Assembly (NCBI RefSeq): GCF_021412625.1
Contig: NZ_JAKCFI010000006.1
Span: 558,001 to 622,000 of the forward strand
From: Myxococcus stipitatus
GTDB taxonomy: Bacteria > Myxococcota > Myxococcia > Myxococcales > Myxococcaceae
Reading direction: 5' to 3'
DNA: 64,000 bases
Each line of letters starts with the position of its first letter. Positions within the stretch are counted from its first letter, which is position 1. The translations under genes and the position numbers were made by a program. Shown here in pieces: positions 25,460 through 34,097 of this stretch. The notes below the pieces were generated by a model. That model had not been told where the DNA came from, did no database searches, and worked only from the letters and a program-made list of their open reading frames with translations.

Positions 25460-26992
25460 GTGATTCGACGACTGTTGGGCGCATGTATCGGAGTGGCGGT
25501 GGTGACGGCGTGGGCCTGCGGTGGCTCGAGCGAGCCCCCCGCCGGGACGTCGGACGACGACATCATCCTGCCGCCGGATGGCGGGGACGACGCGGGGAGC
25601 GACGACGCCGGCACGGACGCGGGGAGCGACGACGCGGGCGACGCGGGCTCGGGTGGCGACGCGGGCTCGGATGGCGGCTCGGAAGACGCGGGCACGGATG
25701 ATGGCGGCACCACGCCTCCGCCGGCCGAGGGTCCGTGGCCGACGGACGCGCTGACGAACTACTCGTCGAAATACGGCATCCCCCGCGTGCAGTCGGTGTC
25801 CGTGGACGGCGCGCACAACATCTGGGTGCTGGACGGCGACCGCATCGGCGTGCTGCGCGCGGGCACCACCCGGGTGCTGTGGACGAGCCAGCCCGTGGGC
25901 CAGGCCGGCAACGGCCGCGCCAGCGGCTCCACCGTCATCTGCGGCGGCAAGGCCGGCGAGGCCTACGTGGGCTACCGCACGGAGGACACCGTCCCCGGCG
26001 GCCCCAGCTCGCGCATCTCCAGCCGCGACGAGCCGGACTTCTCCGAGGTGCGCTACGCCGAGTTCCTCAAGGGCGACATGGACGTGGTGCGCATCAACGA
26101 CGACGGGACGGACATCGTCCTGCGTGAGCACCTCTCCAAGTCCGCCGGCACCAGCCGCCCCGGCGGCGGCGAGAAGCTGGGCATCCAGAACACCAACGAC
26201 TTCCACTACGACGAGGACCGCTCCGTCTACTCGTGCGTGCGCGTCATGCGCGGCCCCTACGAGGGCGAAGTCTATATCGGCACCAACCACGGCGTGACGC
26301 GCATCCGCGAGTACACGTACAACAGCCACCGCCACCCCAAGTGGGATTGGGTGACGGTCGACCCCGTCACGGGCCGCGAGAAGAAGACGCAGCAGATGGG
26401 CTACACCTACGGGCTGGGCATCTCCCCCGAAGGCCACCTGCTCATCGCCAACGAGTGGAAGATTGGCATCATCCCGCCCAACGAGTCGCTGGAGTGGTGG
26501 GACTCGGAGTTCCGCGAGCCGGGCATGCCCGCCAGCGTGGAGCCCGCCGTCTACGCGCTCAACACCTTCGTGGACCCGGTCAACCCGGGCGCGGACGACG
26601 AGCGCCGGGACAAGGCGCCCTTCAACCTCTGGCGCGGCTTCCAGCAGACGCGGGACGGCCACTTCTACGTCGCCAGCCTGAAGGACGGCCTGTGGCAGTT
26701 CGACGGCCGCAAGCGCTCCAGCGCGCCGCTGAAGTACGACGACGTCAACTACGTGAAGATAGAAGGGGCCGGCACCGACGCGTACACCGCGCTCGCCGCC
26801 ACGGATGACGGCTCGCTGTTCGTGGGGACGGTGAACCGGGGCCTGTGGCGGCTGACGCCCGCCAAGCAGATGGAGAAGGTCTCCGGCGTCGGCGGCTCGA
26901 AGGTCGACCAGCTCGTCTACGACCCGCGCGTGACGCCGGCGGCGCTGTACGCCCTCGTCGACGGCAAGCTGTACGTGCTCCGCGGGTACTGA
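25460..26992 (+). CDS. Surface lipoprotein with Asp/Gly-rich linker and propeller-like domain
   Basis: This lipoprotein has 510 residues. A GTG start at 25460 with GGAGG 5 bases upstream yields the signal peptide MIRRLLGACIGVAVVTAWAC (Cys20). Next comes a striking low-complexity acidic linker of about 60 residues made of DAGSDDAG-type units, then a beta-rich domain with repeated blade-like patterns (VSVDGAHNIWVLDGDRIGVL; GHLLIANEWKIGII; GSLFVGTVNRGLWRLTP). This suggests a beta-propeller. Asp/Gly linkers of this kind often tether myxobacterial surface proteins. Ligand and role unknown. A strong hairpin terminator follows. Confidence 0.85.
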   Translation: MIRRLLGACIGVAVVTAWACGGSSEPPAGTSDDDIILPPDGGDDAGSDDAGTDAGSDDAGDAGSGGDAGSDGGSEDAGTDDGGTTPPPAEGPWPTDALTNYSSKYGIPRVQSVSVDGAHNIWVLDGDRIGVLRAGTTRVLWTSQPVGQAGNGRASGSTVICGGKAGEAYVGYRTEDTVPGGPSSRISSRDEPDFSEVRYAEFLKGDMDVVRINDDGTDIVLREHLSKSAGTSRPGGGEKLGIQNTNDFHYDEDRSVYSCVRVMRGPYEGEVYIGTNHGVTRIREYTYNSHRHPKWDWVTVDPVTGREKKTQQMGYTYGLGISPEGHLLIANEWKIGIIPPNESLEWWDSEFREPGMPASVEPAVYALNTFVDPVNPGADDERRDKAPFNLWRGFQQTRDGHFYVASLKDGLWQFDGRKRSSAPLKYDDVNYVKIEGAGTDAYTALAATDDGSLFVGTVNRGLWRLTPAKQMEKVSGVGGSKVDQLVYDPRVTPAALYALVDGKLYVLRGY

Positions 26993-27009
26993 CCCGACGC
27001 GAGACACAC

Positions 27010-27046
27010 GACGAGGCGCCTTCCGGCGAGCCGGGGGCGCCTCGTC
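27010..27046. terminator. Bidirectional terminator
   Basis: A perfect 11-base-pair stem (GACGAGGCGCC at 27010-27020 and GGCGCCTCGTC at 27036-27046) encloses a 15-base loop with an inner CCGG/CCGG pairing. It lies between the convergent propeller lipoprotein (stop 26992) and histidine kinase (stop 27050), so it can serve both. Confidence 0.75.
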
Positions 27047-27049
27047 GCC

Positions 27050-28330
27050 CTACTTGCCTCCGGAGCCCGCGGCGGCCTGCGCGCCGGTGGACGCGGGGCG
27101 CGGCTGCGTGGGCAGGCGGAGGATGAAGGTGGAGCCCTGCCCCTGCGCGGAGCGCACGGTGATGCTGCCGCCCATGGCCTCGACGATTTGCCGGGTGATG
27201 TAGAGGCCCAGGCCCAGGCCACCATAGTGCCGCTCCGAGACGGCGCGCTCGAACTTGCCGAACAGCCGCGCCATGCCGTCCTCGGAGATGCCGATGCCGT
27301 GGTCCTTCACGGCCAGCACCGCCATGGTGCCCTCGCCCACCAGCGATATCTCCACCGGCCGGCCCGCGCCGTACTTGGCCGCGTTGGACAACAGGTTCAC
27401 CAGCACCTGCTCCACGCGCAGCGGGTCCCACTGCCCCGGCACGGAGCCGGAGACGTGCACGGACAGCTCGCAGCCGGCGCGGGCGAACTCCTCGGAGAAG
27501 GCGTCCACCATCTGCCGGACCACCTGCACCAGGTCCAGCTCGCGCGGCTCCAGGCTCAGCTTGCCGGCCGCCAGGCGCGACACGTCCAGCAGCGTGTTCA
27601 CCAGGCTGCCCAGCCTCGCCAGCTGCCGCTCCAGCACCTGCCCCCGCGGCGCCACCTCCCGGCTCAGGGCGGGCTCCGCGCTGGCCACCTGCCGCAAGAG
27701 CAGCTGGAGGTGCAGCCGCATGCTGGTCAGCGGCGTGCGCAGCTCGTGGGCCGCGACGCTGAGGAACTCGTCGCGCGCGCGCACCGCCTCCTGCGTCTCC
27801 TTGAGGGCCTGCTCGCGCACGGTGCGCTCCCGGGCCGCGCCCGCGTCGCGCTGGGCCTCGACGCGGCGGCGCTCGGTCAGGTCCTCCACGTAGAGGCAGG
27901 CGGCGATGACCTGCCCGTCCCGGAGCACCGGGTGGTAGCTGGAGCGGAACACGCGCGTGCGGTCGGCGCCTCCGCCGGGCTCCCGGTGGATGATCTCCAC
28001 CCCGTCGAGCGCCTCGCCCGTCTCCAGCACGCGGCGCACCCGCCGGGCCGTGTCGCCCAGGGACGAGTGGGGGCTCATCACCTCCGTCATGAGACGTCCC
28101 AGGTGGGCCTCGCGCGGCTGGCCGTTGAGCGCGGCCAGCGCGTCGCTCACCTCGACGAAGCGCAGCTCGCGGTCCACCACCGCCATGCCCAGGGGCAGCG
28201 TGGACATGAGCTCGGCGAGGGCGACGGGACGGAGGTCCCCGCTCGGCGCCTGCCGTCCTCCTCCACCACCGCCTGCTGGCATCATCGCGTCCGGACCTGT
28301 GTCGGGGGCCGTCCCGGGCCGGGGGCTCAT
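27050..28330 (-). CDS. PAS sensor histidine kinase
   Basis: This soluble kinase has about 426 residues. A glycine-rich N-terminus is followed by one PAS domain (ELMSTLPLGMAVVDRELRFV to CLYVEDLTERRRVEAQ), a coiled linker, the HisKA box VAAHELRTPLTSM (His195), and a HATPase with NLLSNAAKYG, KDHGIGI and GLGLGLYITRQIVEAMGG. Its catalytic core closely resembles that of the hybrid kinase ending at 19447 (same RHYGGLGLGLY segment), so the two are paralogues. The ATG at 28330 has no clear ribosome binding site; an ATG-ATG pair 42-45 bases downstream is an alternative. It is divergent from the metallophosphoesterase. Confidence 0.9.
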   Translation of the reverse strand: MSPRPGTAPDTGPDAMMPAGGGGGGRQAPSGDLRPVALAELMSTLPLGMAVVDRELRFVEVSDALAALNGQPREAHLGRLMTEVMSPHSSLGDTARRVRRVLETGEALDGVEIIHREPGGGADRTRVFRSSYHPVLRDGQVIAACLYVEDLTERRRVEAQRDAGAARERTVREQALKETQEAVRARDEFLSVAAHELRTPLTSMRLHLQLLLRQVASAEPALSREVAPRGQVLERQLARLGSLVNTLLDVSRLAAGKLSLEPRELDLVQVVRQMVDAFSEEFARAGCELSVHVSGSVPGQWDPLRVEQVLVNLLSNAAKYGAGRPVEISLVGEGTMAVLAVKDHGIGISEDGMARLFGKFERAVSERHYGGLGLGLYITRQIVEAMGGSITVRSAQGQGSTFILRLPTQPRPASTGAQAAAGSGGK

Positions 28331-28576
28331 CGTCTGCGCGTGTCTACCAACCTCGTCGGACGCCGTCACCGCGTGTGCCTCCGCGCTGTGTCCAATGGTG
28401 GAAGGAAGGCCGGCCTGCCGGATGGAATCATCCCCGAATCCGGAGGGTTTTTCCGTCACCTCGCGCGCCGACCGCATGGCGGGCAAGCGTGCGTGGGAGA
28501 CCTGCTTCAACCCACCTCCCCGGGCTTCGTACAATCGGGGCCCGCCCCACCCGGCCCGGACAAGGACCCGTACCGC

Positions 28577-29479
28577 ATGCCCCTCAGACGCCTGGCTCGC
28601 CGTCGCTCCTCTTCGTCCTCTTCGAGCCCCTCGGGCCTGGAGACCGGGTCCAGCGGACGCAACGAGCTGGTGGCCTGGAGCGGGGAGGACCCGCTCCGCC
28701 CGCCCCGGCGGCTGCGGTGGCGCGACCACTTCGCCCTCACGGAGAACGTGCTCCAGCTGCCGCACCTGCCGGACTGTCATGACGGCCTGCGCGTGGCGCA
28801 GCTGTCGGACGTCCACGTGGGCCAGGCCACCTCCGAGCTGCGCATCCGCCGCGCGGTGGAGGCCGTCAACGCGGAGCGGCCCGACCTGGTCTTCCTCACC
28901 GGCGACTACGTGACGCACAGCCCCAAGCCCCTGCCGCGCGTGCGGGATTTGCTCTCCGGGCTCGACGGCCGCGTCTTCGTGGTGCTGGGCAACCACGACC
29001 ACTGGGTGGACGCGCCGTACCTGCGCGAGTGCTTCGAGCAGTTGGGCTACACCGTCCTCCAGAACGAGCACCGCGTGGTGCACGTGAACGGCGGACCGGT
29101 GACGGTGCTGGGCGTGGACGACGGCCTCACCGGCCGCGACGACGTGGAGGCCACCTTCCGGGGCGCCCCGGAGGCGGGCACGCGACTGGTGCTCGCGCAC
29201 ACGCCCCCCACGGTGGAGAAGCTGCCCGCGCACGCGGGCCTCGTGCAGTTCTCCGGGCACACCCACGGCGGCCAGTTCATCGTCCGCGGCCTCACCGAGG
29301 CCCTCTTCCGCCGCGCGGGCCAGCCCTACATCCGCGGCCACTACCAGGTGAACGGCAATCAGCTCTACGTGAACCGGGGCCTGGGCTTCGGCTTCGGCGG
29401 CCCCTACCTGCGACGCGGCAGCGAGCCGGAGGTGGCCTTCTTCACGCTGCGCCAGGCGGTGGCCACGGCCACGCACTGA
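28577..29479 (+). CDS. Calcineurin-like metallophosphoesterase (YkuE-like)
   Basis: This 300-residue enzyme carries all five metal-binding motifs: DxH in AQLSDVHVGQ, GD in FLTGDYV, GNHD in VVLGNHDHW, a histidine in LVLAHTPP, and GHTHGG near residue 230. The fold is a two-metal phosphodiesterase/phosphatase. Substrates in the YkuE-like group include lipid head groups, but nothing here fixes the substrate. A basic, serine-rich N-terminus of about 40 residues precedes the domain with no clear membrane helix. ATG chosen with AAGGA 10 bases upstream. Confidence 0.92.
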   Translation: MPLRRLARRRSSSSSSSPSGLETGSSGRNELVAWSGEDPLRPPRRLRWRDHFALTENVLQLPHLPDCHDGLRVAQLSDVHVGQATSELRIRRAVEAVNAERPDLVFLTGDYVTHSPKPLPRVRDLLSGLDGRVFVVLGNHDHWVDAPYLRECFEQLGYTVLQNEHRVVHVNGGPVTVLGVDDGLTGRDDVEATFRGAPEAGTRLVLAHTPPTVEKLPAHAGLVQFSGHTHGGQFIVRGLTEALFRRAGQPYIRGHYQVNGNQLYVNRGLGFGFGGPYLRRGSEPEVAFFTLRQAVATATH

Positions 29480-29506
29480 AGGTGCGGGATTCGCTACAGT
29501 GGGCGC

Positions 29507-29818
29507 ATGCGCCTGCTCCTCACCGCCCTCACCGCCCTGACCTTCTGCGCGTGCATGCCTCACGCGGAGGTCACACGGGTCGACCTGAACAACCAGTCGC
29601 CGTTCCACATCGTCCAGATCGACCGGACGTTCATCTACCTCATCGATCCACGCACGGAGACCTGCTACCTGGTCGCCGGAGGAGGCGACTCCAACTTCGC
29701 GATGTCGGCCGTGCCCTGCGACAAGCTGAAGCACAACGTGCCCGAGGCCGCCAGGTTCATCACGTGGGCGCCGGGCGCCGCCGCGCCAGCAGCGGCCGTG
29801 GCCGCGCCCGCGGACTGA
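29507..29818 (+). CDS. Small secreted protein, unknown
   Basis: This is a protein of 103 residues with a short hydrophobic leader (MRLLLTALTALTFCACMPH), which may be a lipoprotein signal, although the residues before the Cys fit the lipobox poorly. The mature part has two further cysteines (TETCYLVAGGG and AVPCDKL) that could form a disulfide, and an Ala/Pro-rich tail. It follows the phosphoesterase by 27 bases in the same direction. No family recognised. Confidence 0.65.
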   Translation: MRLLLTALTALTFCACMPHAEVTRVDLNNQSPFHIVQIDRTFIYLIDPRTETCYLVAGGGDSNFAMSAVPCDKLKHNVPEAARFITWAPGAAAPAAAVAAPAD

Positions 29819-29833
29819 GGCCCGACGCGCACT

Positions 29834-30271
29834 TCAGCGCATGGGCACGCCCAGCCGCCCGCCGCCGAGGCCGGACTCCCGGCCCCGGCGCTTGAGGCTG
29901 AAGGGCCCGGGCCCGCAGTACACGATGAAGAGCGCGCCTCCCGCCATGGAGAGGTTCTTCATGAAGTGGATGAGCTGGTCCTGGGCCATCACCGGGTCGG
30001 CGACCAGCCAGAAGCGGTGGACCATGAACGCCGAGCACACCAGGAAGAGGGCGATGGCCGCCGCGCCCAGGCGCGCGAAGACGCCCAAAAGGACGCACAG
30101 CCCGCCCACCACCATCGCGAGGCCGGACAGGAGCACCGCCCACTGAGGCTCGGGGACCCCCGCGTTGCGCGCGACGGTGGTCAGGGCCTCGAGCTGGAAG
30201 AAGTGATTCAGGCCGCTGGTGATGAAGATGGCCGAGAAGAGCAGCCGACCAATCGGCGCGAGCACTCCCAT
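29834..30271 (-). CDS. DoxX-family membrane protein
   Basis: This 145-residue protein has four predicted membrane helices: near residues 4-25 (IGRLLFSAIFITSGLNHFF), 45-65 (QWAVLLSGLAMVVGGLCVLL), 68-90 (GAAAIALFLVCSAFM) and 105-125 (MKNLSMAGGALFIVYCGPG). The order, the early R-L-x-F-x-x-x-F-x-x-x-G motif and length fit the DoxX family, whose molecular role is not settled (proposed links to thiol and oxidative stress). The ATG has AGGAGGAG directly upstream. It is divergent from the outer-membrane gene at 30453. Confidence 0.85.
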   Translation of the reverse strand: MGVLAPIGRLLFSAIFITSGLNHFFQLEALTTVARNAGVPEPQWAVLLSGLAMVVGGLCVLLGVFARLGAAAIALFLVCSAFMVHRFWLVADPVMAQDQLIHFMKNLSMAGGALFIVYCGPGPFSLKRRGRESGLGGGRLGVPMR

Positions 30272-30452
30272 GGACTCCTCCTGTCTCCTTCCCCCCAGGA
30301 CGTCGGGGCGTGGAACCTCGCAACGGACAAGGTGCCCATGACTTCCCACGGGACAGCCGGGGCCCGCTCCCTCGTCCCCCCTCCCAGGGGCCGGGACGTC
30401 CGCCGGGTCCACCGTCCGCGCTGCGACAACACGCCGCACGCGGGGCAGAGGG

Positions 30453-31373
30453 GTGGCGCGTATCCTGCCGTCCGTCGTGAAAGCCTCCCTCCTCCCCATC
30501 CTGCTGTGTGGCGCGCTGGTGCTCCTGCCCGGCTCGCGCGCCTGGGCCTGCGCCACCTGCGCCTGCGGCGACCCGACGCTCATGTCCATGGGCACGGAGC
30601 AGCCGTTCGCCGGGCGCCTGCGCCTGTCCACCACCCTGCGGGCCTGGGGGCAGACGGTGGGCCACGAGCGGGTGGACGCGCTGCGGCTGCGCGAGGCCCG
30701 CATGGACGTGGCCGTCGCGTACGCGCCGCTGCCCTGGTTGTTCCTCTCCGCCACCCTGCCCCTGCAGGCCCGTGAGGTGCGCGAGGTGAGCCTGGCGCGC
30801 GAGCGCGGCTGGGGCGTGGGCGACGTCGAGGTGACCGCCAAGGCGTTCCTCTTCAAGGACCGGGAGTTCTCCGCGGACCACCTCTTCAGCGTGCTCGTGG
30901 GCGTGAAGCTGCCCACCGCGCCCAAGCTGCGCGCGGAGGACGGGGCGCTGCTGGAGCTGGACACGCAGCTGGGGAGCGGCTCGGTGGACCCGCTCGCGGG
31001 GCTGGCCTACCAGCACTTCCGGGGCGACTGGTCCTTCCTCCTGAGCGCCACGGGCTTCCTGCCCACGCGGGGCATCCAGGGCTACCGCGCGGGCGCGTCC
31101 GTGCGCACCACGGCGGCGGCGCAGTTCCAGCCGTCCGCGAAGTGGGCGGTGCGCATGGGCATCGACGGCCGGGTGGAGTCGGCCGCGGACATCGACGGCG
31201 ACGAGGAGGCGAACGGCGGAGGCTTCATCGCCTACGCGTCGCCGGACCTCCTCTTCAGTCCGACCACGGACGTGGTGGTGGGCGCGGGGGTGCGCGTCCC
31301 CTTCTTCAACCGGCTCCGCGGACGCGTGGCGCCCACTCCCATCGCGATGATGTCCGTCGCGTACGACCTCTGA
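30453..31373 (+). CDS. Outer-membrane transporter-like protein with CxxCxC motif
   Basis: This is an exported protein of about 306 residues. A signal peptide (from VKASLLPILLCGALVLLPG, cleavage near SRAWA) is followed at once by the cysteine motif CATCACGDPTL. The remainder has alternating beta strands ending in VAYDL, which fits an outer-membrane beta-barrel. The CxxCxC placed at the mature N-terminus could bind a metal. It is the first gene of an apparent operon with a lipoprotein (3-base gap), a RegB-type kinase and a RegA-type regulator. GTG at 30453 or GTG at 30477 may be the start. Confidence 0.78.
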   Translation: MARILPSVVKASLLPILLCGALVLLPGSRAWACATCACGDPTLMSMGTEQPFAGRLRLSTTLRAWGQTVGHERVDALRLREARMDVAVAYAPLPWLFLSATLPLQAREVREVSLARERGWGVGDVEVTAKAFLFKDREFSADHLFSVLVGVKLPTAPKLRAEDGALLELDTQLGSGSVDPLAGLAYQHFRGDWSFLLSATGFLPTRGIQGYRAGASVRTTAAAQFQPSAKWAVRMGIDGRVESAADIDGDEEANGGGFIAYASPDLLFSPTTDVVVGAGVRVPFFNRLRGRVAPTPIAMMSVAYDL

Positions 31374-31376
31374 GCC

Positions 31377-32126
31377 ATGGCCTCCGTCGTGAAGTCCCTC
31401 GCCTCCTCCACCGCGCTCCTGCTGCTCGCCGCCTGTGGCGGAGGGGAGCGCATCGAGGGGATGTCGCTGAGCCTGGGCATCACCACCGCGCGGACGAGGA
31501 GCGCGCCGGTGCCGGCGGGCGGGCGGACGCTCGTCACGGACGCGGGGGCCGAGGCCACGCTGTCCGGGGCGCGCTTCACGCTGGGCAGCGTGGAGCTGCT
31601 GCCGTGCGAGTCCACGGGCTGGCGCTGGCAACGGCTGTGGGACGCGCTGTCGCCGGTGGGCACGGCGTGGGCGCACACGGTGTCGAGCGCCACGCGGCTG
31701 GGCACGCCGCACGTCATCACCCTGCGGGACAGGGACGGCGAGGTGCTGCCGCTCGGGGAGCTGCGCCCGGCACCGGGCCGCTACTGTCGCGCGCGGCTCA
31801 CCTTCGAGCCGGCGGACGATGACGCGGTGGGGCTGAGCGACGCGCAGGGCTCGGACATGGTGGGGCTGAGCCTGCACGTGAGCGGCACGGTGGCCGGCGC
31901 GGACGGCGCCACGCCGTTCGACGTGAAGACGCGGGGGCGCTCGTCGGTGGACGTGTCGTTGGACGGGCTGGAGCTGTCGGAGGACGCGCCCCGGGCCACG
32001 CGCGTCTTCACCCTGGCGTGGGATTCATGGCTGGATGGGCTGGCTCCGGGCGGGTCCCCGGGCAACATCGACGTGCTGGGCAACGTGGCCCGCTCCGCCT
32101 CGCTCCAGACCTCCGCCGAACCATGA
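31377..32126 (+). CDS. Lipoprotein upstream of regBA
   Basis: This is a lipoprotein of 249 residues (MASVVKSLASSTALLLLAAC, Cys20). The mature part is predicted beta-rich, with segments such as ARFTLGSVELLPCESTGWRW, LGELRPAPGRYCRARLTFEP and MVGLSLHVSGTVAG. Two cysteines (LLPC and RYC) may pair or bind metal. I do not recognise it as a named family; the pattern loosely recalls MbnP-like proteins but the four-Cys and Trp motifs are missing. Its TGA overlaps the kinase ATG (ATGA), so it is translationally coupled to the redox kinase and may help sense or respond at the envelope. Confidence 0.75.
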   Translation: MASVVKSLASSTALLLLAACGGGERIEGMSLSLGITTARTRSAPVPAGGRTLVTDAGAEATLSGARFTLGSVELLPCESTGWRWQRLWDALSPVGTAWAHTVSSATRLGTPHVITLRDRDGEVLPLGELRPAPGRYCRARLTFEPADDDAVGLSDAQGSDMVGLSLHVSGTVAGADGATPFDVKTRGRSSVDVSLDGLELSEDAPRATRVFTLAWDSWLDGLAPGGSPGNIDVLGNVARSASLQTSAEP

Positions 32127-33430
32127 CGCTCGCCGCCGCTCCCGAACCGGACTCCCGCGCCCGCATCAACCTCGAGTGGCTCCTGCGGCTGCGCTGGGGC
32201 CTGCTCCTGGGGCAGGCGCTGGTCATCGCGCTGGCGGCGTATGGCCTGGAGCTGGCGCTGCCGGTGCCGGTGCTGGGGGCGCTGCTCGGGCTGGAGGCGG
32301 TGACGAACCTGGCGGTGCGCATGTGGCTGGGGCGCGCGCGGGTGACGGATGGGACCATTGGCAAGCTGATGCTGTGGGACACGCTGGTGCTCACCGGGCT
32401 GCTGGCGCTCAGCGGTGGCACGCACAACCCCTTCACCACGCTGTACCTGGTGAACGTGGCGCTGGGGACGGTGCTGCTGCCCGCGCGGTGGATATGGGGG
32501 CTGCTGGCCTTCACGCTGACGGCGTTCGGGTCGCTGTTCGTGTTGCAGGACGTGGAGCTGGCGCCGGGGTTGTCGCGGCCGGACCACGCGGCGCTGATGC
32601 GGCTGCACCTGAATGGCATGTGGGTGGCGTTCGCGGTGGCGGCGGGCTTCATCGTGTACTTCGTGCAGCGCGTGACGCGGGCGCTCGGCGAGCGGGAGTT
32701 GGAGCTGGCCGAGGCGCGGGCGCTGCATGCCCGGCGGGAGAAGGTGGCCTCGCTGGCGACGCTGGCGGCGGGGGCGGCGCACGAGCTGTCCACGCCGCTG
32801 TCGACCATCGCGGTGGTGTCGAAGGAAGTGGAGCGGGCGCTGGCGGCGTCGGGCACGCCGGAGGCGGTGCGCGAGGACCTGCGGCTCATCCGTCAGCAGG
32901 TGGACCGCTGCCGGGACGTGCTGGTGCAGATGTCGGCGGACGCGGGGCAGACGACGGGCGAGGCCTTCCACGTGGTGGCGCTGGGGAGGCTGGTGGAGGA
33001 CTCGCTCGCGGAGCTGTCCGGGGTGGAGCGGGTGAAGGTGGAGCTGCCGGCGGAGCTGGGGACGTGGGAGGTGCACGGACCGCCGCGCGCGCTGGCGCGG
33101 GTGCTGCGCGGCCTGGTGAAGAACGCGCTCCAGGCGTCCGCGCCGTCGAGGCCGGTGGAGCTGCGGGTGGCGGCGGGGCGTGGCGGGGCGCGGCTGGAGG
33201 TGCGGGACTTTGGGGCGGGCATGCCAGCGGAGGTGTTGTCGCGGGCGGGCGAGCCGTTCTTCACGACCAAGGCGCCGGGGGAGGGCATGGGGCTGGGGCT
33301 GTTCCTGGCGCGGACGCTGGCGGAGCAGCTCGGCGGCGCGTTGGAGCTGCGCTCGGCGCCCGGGCAGGGCACGACGGCATGTCTGGCATTGCCGGCGGGC
33401 GCGCCTTCGTCGAGGAGCGTGGCATCATGA
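32123..33430 (+). CDS. regB: RegB/PrrB-type redox sensor kinase
   Basis: This membrane histidine kinase has 435 residues. Six hydrophobic segments fill residues ~20-185. Between helices lies GGTHNPF (residues 98-104), matching the GGxxNPF quinone-binding motif of RegB. The H-box is AAGAAHELSTPLSTIA with His220, close to the RegB pattern HELGTPLxTI. Cys263 in DRCRDVL matches the conserved redox-box cysteine that forms a disulfide in RegB. The HATPase has KNALQAS and GLGLFLARTLAEQLGG. In proteobacteria RegB controls redox-dependent genes by sensing quinone state and oxidation. It is coupled to the lipoprotein and followed by its regulator. Confidence 0.9.
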   Translation: MTLAAAPEPDSRARINLEWLLRLRWGLLLGQALVIALAAYGLELALPVPVLGALLGLEAVTNLAVRMWLGRARVTDGTIGKLMLWDTLVLTGLLALSGGTHNPFTTLYLVNVALGTVLLPARWIWGLLAFTLTAFGSLFVLQDVELAPGLSRPDHAALMRLHLNGMWVAFAVAAGFIVYFVQRVTRALGERELELAEARALHARREKVASLATLAAGAAHELSTPLSTIAVVSKEVERALAASGTPEAVREDLRLIRQQVDRCRDVLVQMSADAGQTTGEAFHVVALGRLVEDSLAELSGVERVKVELPAELGTWEVHGPPRALARVLRGLVKNALQASAPSRPVELRVAAGRGGARLEVRDFGAGMPAEVLSRAGEPFFTTKAPGEGMGLGLFLARTLAEQLGGALELRSAPGQGTTACLALPAGAPSSRSVAS

Positions 33431-33485
33431 AGCGCGTGGCCGTGGGCCACGGGGTGTGGGGCGTCGCCCGCGCGAGAGGAGCGCC

Positions 33486-34046
33486 ATGAGCGTGGGAGCA
33501 AGTGGCGGACAGCACCCGAGCCTGCTGCTGGTGGACGACGACGCGACGTTGCGGGAGCGACTGGCGCGGGCGTTCCGCGAGCGGGGCTGGGAGGTGACGA
33601 CGGCCGGGGACCACGAGGAGGCCCTGGCCGCCGCGCGCCGCGAGTCTCCCGAGTACGCGGTGGTGGACCTGCGCATGCCGGGCCGCAGCGGCCTGGAGGT
33701 GGTGCGGGACCTGCTGGCGGTGGACGCGTCCACGCGCGCCATCGTGCTGACGGGGTATGGGAGCATCGCGACGACGGTGGATGCGATTCGGCTGGGGGCG
33801 GTGAACTACCTGCCCAAGCCGGCGGACGTGGACGACATCCTCGCGGCCTTCGAGCGCGCGTCGGGAGAGCCGTCGCTCGCGGCGCCCGAGACGTTCGAGG
33901 CGCCGTCGCTGGCGCGGGCGGAGTGGGAGCACATCCACCGCGTGCTCGCGGACTGCAACGGCAACATCTCCGAGGCCGCGCGCAAGCTCGGCATCCACCG
34001 CCGCTCCCTCCAGCGCAAGCTCCAGAAGTATCCCCCGTCGCGGTAG
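33486..34046 (+). CDS. regA: RegA/PrrA-type response regulator
   Basis: This 186-residue regulator has a receiver (LLLVDDDATLRERL, phosphoacceptor Asp61 in YAVVDLRMPGRSG, LTGYGSIATTVDAI, YLPKPAD) and a short Fis-type helix-turn-helix output (EWEHIHRVLADCNGNISEAA, then RKLGIHRRSLQRKL). Both parts match the RegA/PrrA/ActR pattern, including the near-invariant HTH. It lies 55 bases downstream of the RegB-type kinase, with GAGAGGAG as ribosome binding site, and should be its partner. It may regulate respiratory or redox genes and possibly its own operon. Confidence 0.93.
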   Translation: MSVGASGGQHPSLLLVDDDATLRERLARAFRERGWEVTTAGDHEEALAAARRESPEYAVVDLRMPGRSGLEVVRDLLAVDASTRAIVLTGYGSIATTVDAIRLGAVNYLPKPADVDDILAAFERASGEPSLAAPETFEAPSLARAEWEHIHRVLADCNGNISEAARKLGIHRRSLQRKLQKYPPSR

Positions 34047-34072
34047 CGGCGCGGAGGAGGGGCCGGCGAGGC

Positions 34073-34089
34073 GCCCGACCCCATCGGGC
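34073..34089. terminator. Weak stem-loop between convergent genes
   Basis: A 6-base-pair inverted repeat (GCCCGA at 34073-34078, TCGGGC at 34084-34089) lies in the 51-base gap after regA. It could end transcription from either side, but it is short. Confidence 0.3.
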
Positions 34090-34097
34090 TCACGGCA

